A stretch of DNA of 64,000 bases from Bolinopsis microptera. Its lineage: Eukaryota; Ctenophora; Tentaculata; Lobata; Bolinopsidae. The notes beneath the pieces are model-generated. The model made no database searches, had not been told where the DNA came from, and saw only the letters and a program-made list of their open reading frames with translations. The translations under genes and the position numbers were made by a program. Shown piece by piece: positions 42,428 through 56,489 of this stretch. Location: NCBI RefSeq assembly GCF_026151205.1, contig NC_087084.1, forward strand, positions 6,069,538 to 6,133,537. Reading direction: 5' to 3'. The number at the start of each line of letters is the position of its first letter. Positions within the stretch are counted from its first letter, which is position 1.

Positions 42428-44484
42428 AGGAATTCGGGTGGTACTGGTATTCCCAAATCATGTTGTGGCCATAATCCCACATCATTTTACTGCGGACAGC
42501 TTGCCTTTGCCTCTTCCACATCCTTCAGATTATTCTTTAAAATGATAAATATTCATTATTATATCCCTATATTATGAAAACAGAACATTTGGTTTTGAAA
42601 ATTTGATTGAAAAGACACTATTTTCAGCAAAAAACCCTCGTTTCAAATGTAAGATTCTTTTCATTTTTAAGGTATTATGTCAACCTTCATATTTAAACTA
42701 TTTAATTTTTACAATTACAATTAAATACATTTATTGAAGAAGCGATGTAACAGAGTCGATATATTTTAATGTTATGGGGTGGCAAGTCTCTATTCATCGC
42801 AGCCCGATAGTTTTCCTGCCTCTCAATACTATTATTAACTCCTACAAGAACTTCTCCAAAGGATTATATGATTGAGTAATGGATGATCAAGTTCTAATCT
42901 GATTAGACTATTATAGCGAGAGCTAAGAGAAAAAGAATTACGATTTTGTTGCCCCGAAAAACTGTTACGTAGATGCTACCAATCGTACAGTTTTTGAGAA
43001 TTTGAGATATCGTTCCACAACTGCTTTTGAGTATAACTGAAGGTTTTGGACTAGTTTTTGCTGCTGAATTTTTCAGAATTTTGAGATTCAAAGTGTTTTA
43101 AAATATACGTGTTTAAATGGCCAAAAATGACTGATCCGTTATTAAGTTACTTTGAAATGATTTTTACAGAATTGTAAGCAGCTTGCTGGGACGAAACTTA
43201 TAATACCAAATTTATGATATTTGAAGAAAAATTATTTGAAACATTTTTCTAGCTCGAACACAATATAAGGGTTTTCCCAAGGGCTTAAGGCCCCCACACG
43301 CTGTTTAAATTTTGTATTAATTAAATTGTACACATTTATGAAAAACTCAAAACATATTTAAAAAGTGTTTTTGTTTATATTTGCCAAATATAAAGTCATT
43401 TGCCGGGAACAATTAAAAACGGGTTAATCTGGTGTATGTGCCCTCCAGCAGTAAAACTAAAGCAGTAAAAATTAAAATGGTGATTATCCTTGCCACCAAA
43501 TTTGTATTTTTCAATTAAATATTTAAAATGATTGCGTAATAATTTAAACCTTGACCAATGACTGAGAAATGAGTCTAAATTATCGAAAAAAAAACCTATC
43601 ATATGGTCGATTACTGAGAAGTGTATACGGTCTGACTATGGTGCCATGCTTACAGTAAACCAAAATAACTAATAGAATAAAGTCGGTGGCTTTATTTATA
43701 TTGTTTCTTTGTTGATTTCATGACTGATATGGTAGTTCAAACATTAACATATCCCAATGTTGTCAAGGAATTGCTATTTGAACTTTTAAATTCACCTTTA
43801 GAAAAACTTATTGTTGTTTGTATCTTTGGATAAATCCAATTTTCTTGTTCCAATTGTCATCGGTTGCTCTCTGCATCATCTCAATGCTAATATACCTGAA
43901 ACTAAGTCCGACGAGCGGATCAAAATATGATAATCATTAATCATCGCAATAATGACAAACTGTAAATGACTACGGTGCACTTCAAGGGTTTAACATCATC
44001 AGTATAGCTCCAAGCCGTCCATGAACTGTAGTCTGTACTAACTCGCCGAAAGAACAGAAATAGAATTAATATATATAATTGTATTTACACTTTATTATTT
44101 GTGTTTACACTTTACAGCAACTTGTGAAGGAACGTTAGACTTAGACTGAGAATTATTTACTGTGGAGCAGTTTCCTGTTTTGTTATGTTTCATTTTTTTG
44201 CTACCTCAAGGTCAGTTCAATATGTGTTTTGTGAATTCTAAACACTAAAACGAATCTGTAGTAGTTGTACAGCAATACTAATGTAATGGGACTACTGCAG
44301 ACCCTCTACCGGCCAAACCTTGTTAACAAAGCCGCAGTCAAGGTTCGGTGAACGGTAGTTAAAAGCGCTTAAGGGACATAACTACATAAGTCAAAGTGGT
44401 AGAGCAACATCATGTAGTGTTTTGGAAAACGAAATTAGATATATTATACATTATAGTATTACAGGTTATATATTATGAACATCA
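42428..44484. other. Intergenic sequence, no gene seen
   Basis: About 2 kb of AT-rich DNA between the receptor gene and the nuclease-like relic. The minus-strand open frames at 42903-43091 and 43396-43602 show no recognisable features. Confidence 0.4.
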
Positions 44485-44589
44485 TCATTTCCAAAATAAA
44501 AACCAGTCCGTGGGACTGAAAAAATTAGTTGACTTTCGATTCGAAAGAGTTAAATTATAAATCATCCATATGTTAGATAATTCGCCGGT

Positions 44590-45277
44590 TTTATTTGAGG
44601 TATTTCTAGATCCTCTAATGCACAATAAAATTAATTTCCTAATCAAAAATGATAATTTACACCGATAATAATTTATGATATCGTTGTATTTCTGTTTTTT
44701 TTTATAAGCAAGTTTGTTGCATAGCAGTTTCTCGGCTTGAGGTCCCATACCACCTGTCACTGAGTAAACTAATGGGGCGAATGATCCATGCTCTACATTA
44801 AGAATTCTCTCGTTGTAGCATCGTGATTTCTGTCTCTCGGCATTCTCCATGGTCTTCTTTGTCGAATGTTGAAGGTAGGAATTAGAATCAGGATTAATTA
44901 CCTTAACATCGAAAAAGCCACTTGGCCCGGCCTATAGAAACCACGAGCTCTAAAATCCGGTCTTGCCGACTTGCCTGGTAAGTGTGGTCAGTGTGGTCAC
45001 CCGTAATTAGTGTTGAGGACCTCGTGAACTGCTCTCCTTCTAGTTCTTGAAGCTGGGGTTCAACTTCCACGTCCGAGCAAATAGCCTTCAGCAAGCCAGC
45101 TAAAAAATCCCTAATTTCGTTGTGTCTGATAGTGATAATGATGTAGCCACCAAGGTGGCAATTTAGAGAATGGTTCACATCAAACGTTTCCGCATAATAT
45201 TGCTTACATTCAATTTTACGTAAAGGTGTCACGGTCGTGTTTGTTATAGTTTTGTTTGAGTTACACAAACTAATCAC
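44590..45277 (-). pseudogene. Frameshifted retroelement-type C-terminal relic with PD-(D/E)XK-like motif
   Basis: Frames 45277-44903 and 44850-44485 are parts of one sequence. The first contains NCHLGGYIIITIRHNEIRD and ICSDVEVEPQLQELEGEQF. Just before it ends, another frame takes over with ARPDFRARGFYRPGQVAFFD followed by VKV. The second frame continues with KSRCYNERILNVEHGSFAPL and SVTGGMG. The layout D...FFDVKV is like a PD-(D/E)XK nuclease core. Similar stretches occur at the C-terminus of repetitive reverse-transcriptase polyproteins in invertebrate genomes. At least one frameshift near 44910 inactivates it. No reverse transcriptase is seen next to it. Confidence 0.6.
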
Positions 45278-45483
45278 TGTTAAATTAACTGTACCAACTA
45301 AAATGTATAGGTACAGATTTTAGTACAAAACAATAATGACAATAAATATAATTAAGACGCCGATTTCTAAGTATTGTTAGGTTATGTTATTATTATATAA
45401 TATAGTGTTACGTCATTATATAATATATATGTATTAGTTTATGATGTTAGTCAGTCTGAGTCTGAAACAAATGTCTCGTATCT

Positions 45484-45573
45484 AAGTTTTATATCTAAGT
45501 GTTATATCCAAGTGTTATATTCAAGTGTTATATCCAAATGTTATATCCAAGTGTTATGTCCAAGTGTTATATC
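45484..45573. repeat. 15-bp tandem repeats (TATATCCAAGTGT)
   Basis: About six units of GTGTTATATCCAAGT with small changes. Nearby, ACTATATATGGGGTTTC occurs twice (near 45592 and 45823). Confidence 0.8.
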
Positions 45574-45579
45574 CAAGTG

Positions 45580-47038
45580 TTTATAGTTCCACTATATATG
45601 GGGTTTCCATTGTTTTCAGCTTGACTTCAAGTCAAGATGAGAAAAACCACACGAACGTATTAAGTTACTGAATTTCTCATTGACCATAGTCTTCATAGGT
45701 GGAAGATCACGTGACCAGCAGTCACGTGTCCTCTCTAGCTTATGATAAATTACGCCTTAGAGGAGTTTTGTAGATTTAGCAACTATACTAGAATTTATCA
45801 CCTCTACTATAACAGTATAACGCACTATATATGGGGTTTCATGCTTTGAAAATATCACTTATTCCTTTTATCATTTTTGAAGATCCTAAACACAAACCTT
45901 ACTCTTTTACAAAACTACAAAGTATTTCAGCGGAAATAAAAGTATGCAACAAAGTATTGGATGTAACAGCTGGTGATGAAGAAACATCATACGAAGTTTA
46001 GAGAAAGAATAGCAAGGGAGTAAGTATACTGTGGGTCTGCTCTGGTAACTAGATATTTGAAGATGCAGACACTGTCACTCCTATAAAGTAACCAGAAATT
46101 TCATCGTTGTCCTTTGAGAATATTTCCCTGTTTATCGGTAGGAAATTTTCATTAATTTCCTTTCTTTAAAGGTTTCTCCGGATATTCAGCTTCCAGTTAT
46201 ACCTCGATGGTGACTTGTGTCAGTCACACTGACCTCACTGATTGGTAGCTAGTCAAAATTCAATCAAAAATGTGAAATTTCGTTCAAGCAACCGACAAGA
46301 AAGCTTTTACTAAAAAATATTCAAAATTTCACTTTCAATTTATTCTGATGATTTTTCCATTTATCATAAAGGTATAAAAGCTCGGAAATTTACTAGCTTC
46401 CAGTACCTCAATTTTGAACCAAACACGACTCAGGAGTTTTTCTCATATTTGAAATAACTTCTTGCAGCTCCGAAAATGATTTGCTTAATTCCATTTTTCA
46501 TGGAATTAAGCAAGAAATTCTTTCAATAAAAAACTTATAATAAAGTTTTTTGTTTGTACAATACAGCGATTGTGTGACTTGCATTTATTTATTAGAAGTA
46601 GTTTCTGAATGTAAATTGTGCTTCGGAGACTCACGCAGGTTTAATTTGTGTTTTCCTTGAGATATAAGCTAAACTTAAACTTAAAGATTGCTATATAGGG
46701 AAAATTATTCATAATTGTTTTATTTGGACACGAAGTGACGAAGGGAAACACACCATAAGCGGCTTTAAATCTTCACAAAAAAGACTTTATCATGAGAACC
46801 TGCATTTGAGATGCAAAATTCGTATAACATAAATTTATAAATGATTTATATGAGTGCAACATAAATAATAACTTTCTTACCAAGAACAATATTGAAAGTA
46901 TATTTTCTAATCTTTATATCAACCAGCCAACAGCTGAAGCGCCAAAAATTCGATCGTTGTAAAAAATTTCTTGTTTGTATTTGTCCATCTTTCCTCCGTC
47001 GCCCCTCCTTTCTTGGTCAACTGCAATTTCAATACTTT
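45580..47038. other. Intergenic sequence with a hairpin, no gene seen
   Basis: Holds a 14-bp stem at 46481-46514 (TTGCTTAATTCCAT, its inverse, 5-6 base loop). Nothing else is recognised. Confidence 0.4.
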
Positions 47039-47115
47039 TTACTGGGCCGCGCTCAGCCTGTCATTCCGCCGAATCTCTATGTTTATGAACATGATAGCCT
47101 GAGGTCCCCAGGTAA
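47039..47115 (-). repeat. ~80-bp dispersed element, copy c (overlaps receptor stop codon)
   Basis: Inverted copy of the family at 36792. It supplies the last about eleven codons and the TAA of the PAN-Sushi receptor gene. Confidence 0.85.
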
Positions 47116-48610
47116 AGTTTTTTTTGCTACCATTTCCAAGTCCGGAGATTCCGCAATGGACTTTTTATTGCGTTTGTAGATCACGAGCACGGCAAGGATA
47201 TACAGCACGTTTGAACCAACCAGCATAATGATCAGTGCGATGACTTCTGAGGAGAGACTTTGGGCTTCTCTATCATCTACATCTTTCAATACTCTTTTTG
47301 TTTTCGGTACTTTGGCGATTCTCGAGCAGGGGTATGGTTTTACATTTTCAGAGCAGACAATTTTTTGGAGGGATGTGTAGTTCCGGGCTTTGACACCAAA
47401 TCCTTCTCTGCACACAACAATTACTGTAGATCCTGGCAGAAACCACGGTAGATTCGCATCATTTATTACTTCTCCATGTGGAATTTTGAGCCGAGAAATA
47501 GAACAGAAATGTGATTTGGTATAATTATCAGGATCCTGAAAAAGAATTTGTTCTAGGTACTGTTGTTGTTTGCCAGTGCTAAGCATGCTATTCCCATGCT
47601 TCCGAATTAGTCCATAAGAATGGATAGAAAAGCAATCTGTCAAAGTGTTGTCAATAATATACTTTTTCACAAACATCATCTGCATTTTGTTGTTATCTAA
47701 TTCTATGATGCTGCTATTAGTTTCACAATCATTCAGCACGGCCACGGGTATTTGGTGTCGTAACTCCACATCCAAGCAATGTGTTGGATACTTGGCTGGG
47801 GAGAACTTGTAAAATTGTCCTTTCAACTTTTGTATCATCCATCTCTTTGCGCCATAGCAGTTACCCCAAGATAAACCAAACGAATTTTTGTTGTTATTAT
47901 CTACGTTTTCTGTGGGCACTAAGCATTTGTTCTGTCGTTTTATCCCCTGCATCATAAGGACACCTCCTTTTTCAAGACTCATGTTTAACGCCATTTCCAT
48001 GTCCATTCCAGTTCTTGTCATTGTACACAGTTTCTCGAGTGATAGACTTTTTCTACCATTGTATTCGTCATAATATTCGTCATAAACTATGTCGTAGAAT
48101 CCGGTAAACAAACTGCATGTAGAGTTCATGATGCAGAAGGAAACTGCTTTACAACTATCAGAAGTCTTGCAGTACCGCCAGCAGTCATGGCTTCCAGCCG
48201 TCTGGAAACTTGTCACAGTGCCACCTGTTGAAATGTTTTAATACTTTTAACACTACTATATAATATAACAAATAATTTGAGAATTTGAGTATGATGTAGA
48301 AATGTCGATACGTTATTCAGCTATTCATTTCCATCAGAATCTGTCTTCACTGAGTACTTTCAGATACAAACAGAAATTTGAATAAAAGAAATATCAAATC
48401 ATGAGACTTAATAATAATACTCGACTCAATAATCACACCACCTGTTGAAGACTCAGGAACGAGGAAAGCTGTTTTGAAGCAGGCCACTTCTTGATCACTT
48501 AAAGGTGTGATATTGCTGGGTTGTGTATTTTGCAGTTTGGACTCGTCTGCTTGCACGTAACACAAGCACACAAAGATAGTTATAACAAGCTGCTTATTGT
48601 CTGAGATCAT
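47083..48610 (-). CDS. PAN/apple-Sushi type I membrane receptor
   Basis: Two exons, 48610-48442 and 48224-47083, joined in phase 1 after ACAG, give 436 residues with no interruption (1311 nt). An alternative ATG at 48619 adds MFA. The signal peptide (QLVITIFVCLCYVQA) is followed by a PAN/apple-like module split by the intron: CFKTAF, then DCWRYCKTSDSCKAVSFC and CSLF. The middle region (residues ~115-290) has W and C residues (FGLSWGNCYG, THCLDVEL) like a beta-trefoil lectin, which is uncertain. A Sushi (CCP) domain follows with CSISRLKIPHGEV, VVCREGFGV, IVCSEN and PYPCSR. TM is VIALIIMLVGSNVLYILAVL, then a basic tail. The last residues TLPGDLRLSCS and the stop come from a dispersed repeat. 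Likely a surface recognition or adhesion protein. Confidence 0.82.
48290..48440. repeat. Fragment of the foldback family (intron of the PAN-Sushi gene)
   Basis: GTAGAAATGTCGATACGTTA and AGAATCTGTCTTCACTGAGT match the right arm of the 29.2-30.8 kb foldback (30580-30690). It lies entirely inside the 217-nt intron, abutting exon 1. Confidence 0.75.
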
Positions 48611-48899
48611 AGCAAACATCAGGAATATAGGAGCCGAGTCTGTATTAAATACCGAGGAACATAAATAAACAGCTTTAAATTGTCTGCGATCTTGCTCGAA
48701 ATGTAGCACTTATAAAGATTTTATTCTTATGCTGATGTTCGCTTGCAGTACACTCATACAATAGTACAATAACGAACCGTGAGCCAATGAAAATACCAGC
48801 TTAAAGGTGCGGTTTGTAGTCGAAATTTTGAAATACAAAGCATTGGTGTTACAAAAAGCCCCGGGGGAGGGGGGAGGGGGGGAGGTTTGGGTCAAATTA

Positions 48900-49193
48900 T
48901 ACCATATATGATATATGTTAAATCCAGATTGAAGTATTATTTATGAGTCGCATTGTTGTAATGTTTCAATACTTGCAAATAATTTGAGATATAACAAATA
49001 ATTTGAGATCATGAATACGATGTAGTTACATTGAAACGTCGAGTAAACTCCTTTCCCTAATAGGAGCATTTTCACTTGTCGCAACAACCGGGATAAAGAT
49101 AATTTTACACAGAATACATATATGATATTTATATCATATATGTCTACACCATACTGATTACCATTTATAAATGGTAATCAGTATGGTGTAGAC
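48900..49193. repeat. Relative of the 34.96-kb palindrome plus a perfect 52-bp palindrome
   Basis: 48911-49120 shares ATTATTTATGAGTCGC, TCACTTGTCGCAA and AATTTTACACAGAATAC with 34930-35101. At 49142-49193 is a perfect palindrome with 26-bp arms and no loop (GTCTACACCATACTGATTAC onward). Confidence 0.8.
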
Positions 49194-49269
49194 CAATCTA
49201 AATCAATAATTTATTTGCATTGTTTGTTCAGAACTTTATTTTTTGTATATTATTTTGAATGACCGTCCG

Positions 49270-49505
49270 CAAATGCAAAATGATACCGAGAATGAAATCG
49301 GTCGCTCGCTTTTCCCATTCATTTACAATTGTAATAGATTAAGAAGAACTACCCAAAGGCAGCTGTACTCGGCAATACCGATTCAATAAACATCAGCTAA
49401 TTGGAGTTGGACACTGACTACCGCCCTTATCCCGAAATGTACTAGGTGTCGACCTGAAAGCAACCCAAAGAGGTCCACTCTACCCAATTATGGGTTTTGG
49501 TAAAA
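49270..49505 (-). mobile_element. Partial copy of the 36.1-kb MITE
   Basis: AAATGCAAAATGATACCGAG through AGCTGTACTCGGCAATACCG matches the inverse of 36290-36460. It then switches to CCAATTATGGGTTTTGGTAA, which matches 36518 in direct orientation, so it is rearranged. Confidence 0.7.
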
Positions 49506-49803
49506 TAATCATATCATTTATTATTCTAAATAGCTGTATGATATAACATTCTGAGATTTTCAATTGAAAAAAGACGCAAAACAATTTGGACACGTGATAG
49601 TATAAATCATACGCAAAAATTATTTACAAAACATGAAATGATATCAAAGTATAACATTGTATTCCAAATCAAAAATCATCGACCTATAATACTAATAGTG
49701 TCTTAGCGAGCCTTTCCCTCAATTCAGAGTCTGACGCACTTGATCAATCATTGCAGAGCAGGTCTATATCTCAGACTTCGCTTGATAAGGATTTTCTGTT
49801 TAT

Positions 49804-51782
<1,979 letters not shown>

Positions 51783-53076
51783 GGCAGAAAATAGTTGATA
51801 AAACTGGGACTAACTTTAAAATATAACTACTGGTAAAATGCTTGGTCTGCTCTGGTTTTAAGAGGCGGCGAGGTTTAATATAGCTTCCTGAAAACGGAAA
51901 CAGCTAGCCAGCAGAAATTTTACCACCAATTGGTTCCCGTGGACCACGTGATACAAATTCTCGGGATTTGAAGAAAACTTTCCTTTTATGGGCATTAGAA
52001 GCAAAATTAATTGAAGAAATAAATATAATTAATTAAAGATTAATTAATTTTCTCAGTTCGGCCGGATACGCACCGTGTTTTGCAGGCTTCCTGGCTCACT
52101 GGTCGAAGCGCTATTGTCATAATATTACCTAGAACATACCCTCTCAAAACTTGAAAATTATAAATACGATACTTATCGTATCGGGTTTATGAAAGGAATA
52201 AGGTCTTTAGCTGAATCTACTCAATCAAAAAGTAGTATGTCATGATTATTAGTTCCTTATACCTGCAGCTGAAGAATTTGGCTACGTAAGATAATTTGTA
52301 GGCTTCCTGACCCAGCGCACTACTGCTATCATTCCAGGAACTTGGTTAACTTGGAAAATTATCAAAAACATGCTTTGCTAATTATTAACTGATTTGTGTT
52401 AATACTGGAGAACAACAACGTGAAGAATTTTTACAAACTTACAGAATACCAATAAGCCTGGATTTTGATAAAATGTATGTTAAAGGTTATGAGAGTACGG
52501 AACAGTATTCGTATAGTGATGATTATGAAAGGAACTGAAAGCTGGACCAGATTCCATCTATGATTGAATTGTAACTTATCATTTTAAATTCCAGGACAGT
52601 TTGAAGGTCAAGAATAATTCAGATTAACGTTCAGTGTTGACTGATTATAGTACTATTAAAGTTTAATTATAGATCTCGTGAGGTAGAGCGTGAGTTTTGA
52701 ACAATGAGTAGAAAGCATTACGGATTTAGCAAAAGGACAATCAGCATGAGGAGACGTTGATTGCTTTCATTTCACCAGTTATTTTGTCTGATTTACTGTC
52801 AGAAAAAAGCCGTGATGCTTCTTAGTAAACACTACAAGAGGGTAAACATTATTTAGAAGCACATTATAAAGGAGCAGTTAATAAATTTAGTCATACATAA
52901 ATGATGATGGCTTGATCCCTTCAAACAATTCTGCAGAAAACAGCCTCAAATTCCATGGCAAAAGAATAACCTGTTCCCATGAATAAATTATAAAATGAAT
53001 ACAAATAAATTATAAATTTAAATTTAAATATATTAAAAATCAAAAAACTGACAGATCATAAAAACCCCTCTGTAGT
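51783..53076. other. Actin 5' flank and intergenic sequence
   Basis: Should contain the actin promoter and perhaps a 5' leader exon (actin genes often have a noncoding first exon). A CACGTG lies near 51944. No TATA or CArG box could be assigned with confidence, and no other gene is seen. Confidence 0.35.
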
Positions 53077-55552
53077 TCAAATTTTCCCGTCAAATAATTG
53101 ATAGTCAAACGTTTGAAAGAATGCACTGCAGGCATTTTCGATGATACGAATTTTTTCAACATCCATATCTCGCCATTTCTCTGATACGGCTACTGAATCT
53201 TTGATTACCTAAAAGTGGAAAAAAAGATTGTTATAGGTGATTGGCAATTATTAAATGATAATAGTTAGTTTCTATAAGGTTTTCTCGGACATAACTAAAA
53301 CCACAATGTTATACAATCGAATATTCGGTGGAGGGAGGAACCACGCAATAATGACAACTAACTAAATCATGAAAATTAGAATAGAATCGACTTTGAGTTC
53401 TGTGAAGAAAAAAAAAAACTCACGTCGAAATCGGAAGAAGTTTTTTTGCCGTTCATCGAAGTTGCTACAAACTTAATAACTTTTTCTGTCACTGGCTTGT
53501 TCACAAATTTATACAACTCTTCTAGCTTTTCGTAGGGTTTATCGACTATCTGTAAGATATCGTGAAGGAGCCAAACTAAACGTAGAATGAATAATCGACT
53601 TCTTAGAATTGGAATTTGAACCACAAACATTAAACCTTAAATAGTTAAATTCAATTCTAGTCTGAAACTTTCATTTTTGTTGTTGCTTACTTACATCTTG
53701 GTAGTGTACTGCCATGTATCTGTCTTTTAGCCAAGGTTCCTTGGCTATAGCCCTATAACTTACAATATTTGAGCACAACTCAGCTGCTGCTTTGTAGATC
53801 TCATCGTCACTAAACTCCTGAATTTAAAATTATTGTTAGCACTGTCACAAGCTTGCTAGGATAGCAAACAACAATGCAGTGATCATTGAAAATAGTTCAA
53901 TGCTTCAACAATTGATTGAATTTACTCTTATATCAATCCTTTTTAATCTTGTATAATCGTGTTTAATCGTGTTTAATACTGTTCAATCCTGTGTAATCCT
54001 ATTAACTACCTCAAAAATGAAAGAAAATAATCTAGATAGAAGCTTCACAGGGTTCCAAGGGAATCTGTTCTGCGGAGAGAAGATTACAAATTAATTAATA
54101 ACTTTAAATTATGTAAATTAATCAATTAACTTTCATTAGTTGTGATGTAATTTAAAGTTACTATCTGATTACTTACTAGGCTATTCATTTAAAGTCACAT
54201 TCATTACATAACAGTGGCGTAACGTTGCCTGTTGCCCCCCCCCCCCCCCCGCACAGCGGGGTTGGCGGGGCCCTTCGTTAGCCACTGTTACATAAATTCT
54301 AGTAATTAATTAATGGCATGACCTGAAAAGGATAAATCTAGTATCCATCCTTGATCTAATAACAGCTCTCGGATCCCGTATCAACTGAACAACCTGAAAA
54401 ACTGAAATCAATATCTTATTATTGTAGTGCTACTGTTGTGCTATGCTCCATATCACATACAAAAGTGGGCTCCGGGATGGAATACTACTGCACCATCAAA
54501 CACCAGTAGAATACACAGTACGAATTCAAATTTTTCCGCTTAGTAAGATCACTGAATGAGTAGTTCACCACAGTAGGTTCTCGAGTAAGTGTTCAGTACC
54601 GTTAACAGTTAAGTTATTGGACTACATTAAAAAAATTTTGAAATAACATTATATTTACGCAATTGTGACCTTGAATTTGGTACAGCCCAGCTCAGGGAGT
54701 CGTTTGAGGATTGATATGTCCGGTAACCTTATACATTTCGGCATCACCACAGAAAACTGGGAACAAAACGCCTCCATCTGATCCTGGCCCTCTGCGAATG
54801 TTACATGAGTTTAATATTTTATTTATATTGAGTCATCAAGGTGCAAAAAGAAGAAGAGAAAAGAAAATAAAATAAGTACGGACATATTATTGTTGCAGTC
54901 GGAGTGTTTCACACATGTTGTAAACACGGACCGCGTATACAGGATGTTTCTTACTGGGCGGCGCTCAGCCTGTCATTCCGCCGAATCTCTATTAGTATTA
55001 TGTTTATAAACATAATAGCCTAGGGTCCCCAGGTAAGGTGTTTCAAGACTCGTGTCCAAATTTTGAATGGCCCTTAAATCTAGCAAATAGGTCAAACAGT
55101 TTTTTATATTTTTTTATTATAAATATATTATTATTGAGTACGTGAACTAATGTAATATATGATTACAATTTACATGCGCAAAGTATGCTTATGATACGGT
55201 AAAATAAAATGAAGATGTCAACAAATATTAAAGCTATTGTAGCTTAGCACGGTCGGTAGTCCCAGTTATCTTACTCTGGGCAGGCGGGCTTAAAACATTT
55301 TCAATATTGTTTGATTTTTCTTTAATCTAATTAAAATTATAAATTAACAAATAACTTAAATTAAATTTCCCTAATAAACTTACTCTTAACTTCTTCATGT
55401 AGATTGTAAAGAGTGTGACTTGACGTTATTCTCGTTGCCACTGCCTTTCCGAAGGCTTGTATCGTCTGAAACTGGCACGTGCACAAACTTAACAGTACTT
55501 TCAACTTTGATTCTTCTGACAGCTGTCTTTTGTCGTGAGGATCTAGTTCCGT
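53077..55552 (-). CDS. Carbohydrate sulfotransferase (CHST-like), 3' seven exons
   Basis: Golgi-type enzyme moving sulfate from PAPS to sugars. Exons: 55552-55384, 54791-54670, 54393-54323, 54064-54010, 53817-53695, 53549-53424, 53208-53077. Phases fit throughout and give 265 residues ending YQLFDGKI. The 3'-phosphate-binding motif is clear: VVQLIRDPRAVIRSRM. Downstream, AAELCSNIVSYRAI, RYMAVHYQDIV, and AVSEKWRDMDVEKIRIIENA match the usual CHST C-terminal order (receptor loop, RYEDL-like box, KWR-x-I-C helix). The N-terminal cytoplasmic tail, TM anchor and 5'-phosphosulfate loop are not found in the window, so upstream exons are unseen or lost among repeats at 55.6-60.9 kb. Exon 4 must use the AACAG acceptor (5 bases downstream of a CGCAG) to keep frame. 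Confidence 0.85.
54212..54287. mobile_element. 76-bp hAT-type MITE with 8-bp target duplication
   Basis: Ends CAGTGGCGTAACG and its near inverse CGTTAGCCACTG, flanked on both sides by TTACATAA (54204-54211 and 54288-54295). CAGTGGCG ends with an 8-bp duplication are hallmarks of hAT elements. A C run of 16 or more fills the centre. It lies in the CHST intron between the RDPRA exon and the next. Confidence 0.9.
54951..55036 (-). repeat. ~80-bp dispersed element, copy d
   Basis: TTACTGGGCGGCGCTCAGCC to GGTCCCCAGGTAA, inverted relative to copies a and b, in a CHST intron. Confidence 0.85.
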
Positions 55553-55559
55553 CTGAAAT

Positions 55560-56480
55560 ATTAAGTTATAAGTCAACCTAAGGTGTCAACATATAAATAT
55601 AATCTGTGATTTCAACATTAATTCACACGCCCCTAATAATTATTGCGTTATAACATTTATTATAATATAAGATGCGTGGCATTATATTTATAAGTACGTA
55701 CTTTAACTTTAAGTCTATTTCAAAAGTACGCATATTTCGTAATTCTTAACTTCGGTACATATGTTATTTTCGAAATAATAAACCAATCATAAGAAAATTC
55801 GCTGGATGAATTCATAATTTCATAATCATAAGTTTATTTCAACAATATATTTAATTTAATTAACAATTTTCCTTTTTAATCCGTTATACATGCTGACAAT
55901 ACTAAAATAAATAATGACCAGGAGGATGAACAAGGTAGGTAAGGACTAACCCGAGGGTAACCCTAGTGTGGTTGGTTTTATCCGATTTTTTTAGATTTTT
56001 ATGGAGGTTGTACCATTGTAAAACTTACATTGTGACAGTATAGATGGCGAAATATTTTTGAAAATGGTCCTAACACAGCTTTGATCGTAACAATAACATT
56101 GGGTGAATAGATTGGGTGAACAAACTATGAAGCAGGCAATTATATGTGCTCATCCATCATTCTGCATATGTAAGCTCAGTAGTTTAATTGCTGATTCATA
56201 CTCAATGGTGAATCGATAGAATTCATGTGTCGGAGATCTCGTGAGAACACCTTTTAATAATTATAGCCCTCAGGATCGCATTATCCCGATCCGGCCGTAA
56301 TGTGTATTGAGGTATGCACTAATTGTAGTGGTGAACGGTTGCAGCTCAGGCTATGTTTCAGTATAACTATATATCAGAGATCGCAGTATATTTACATTCT
56401 ACTCGGATTGCAGATTGAAATATTTTCCTGTTGGAACCATGACACATGCAGGGGAATACCAAAATATTAATTGTAGTTGT
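55560..56480. other. Sequence upstream of the CHST exons, no exon found
   Basis: I looked for the missing 5'-phosphosulfate-binding exon (RSGSS-like) here on the minus strand and did not find it. Confidence 0.35.
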
Positions 56481-56489
56481 ACAACTAAT

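Noticed and set aside
55240..55300. tRNA-like A box (GTAGCTTAGCACGGTCGGTAG)
   Set aside because: No matching B box (GGTTCGA) and no cloverleaf could be built.
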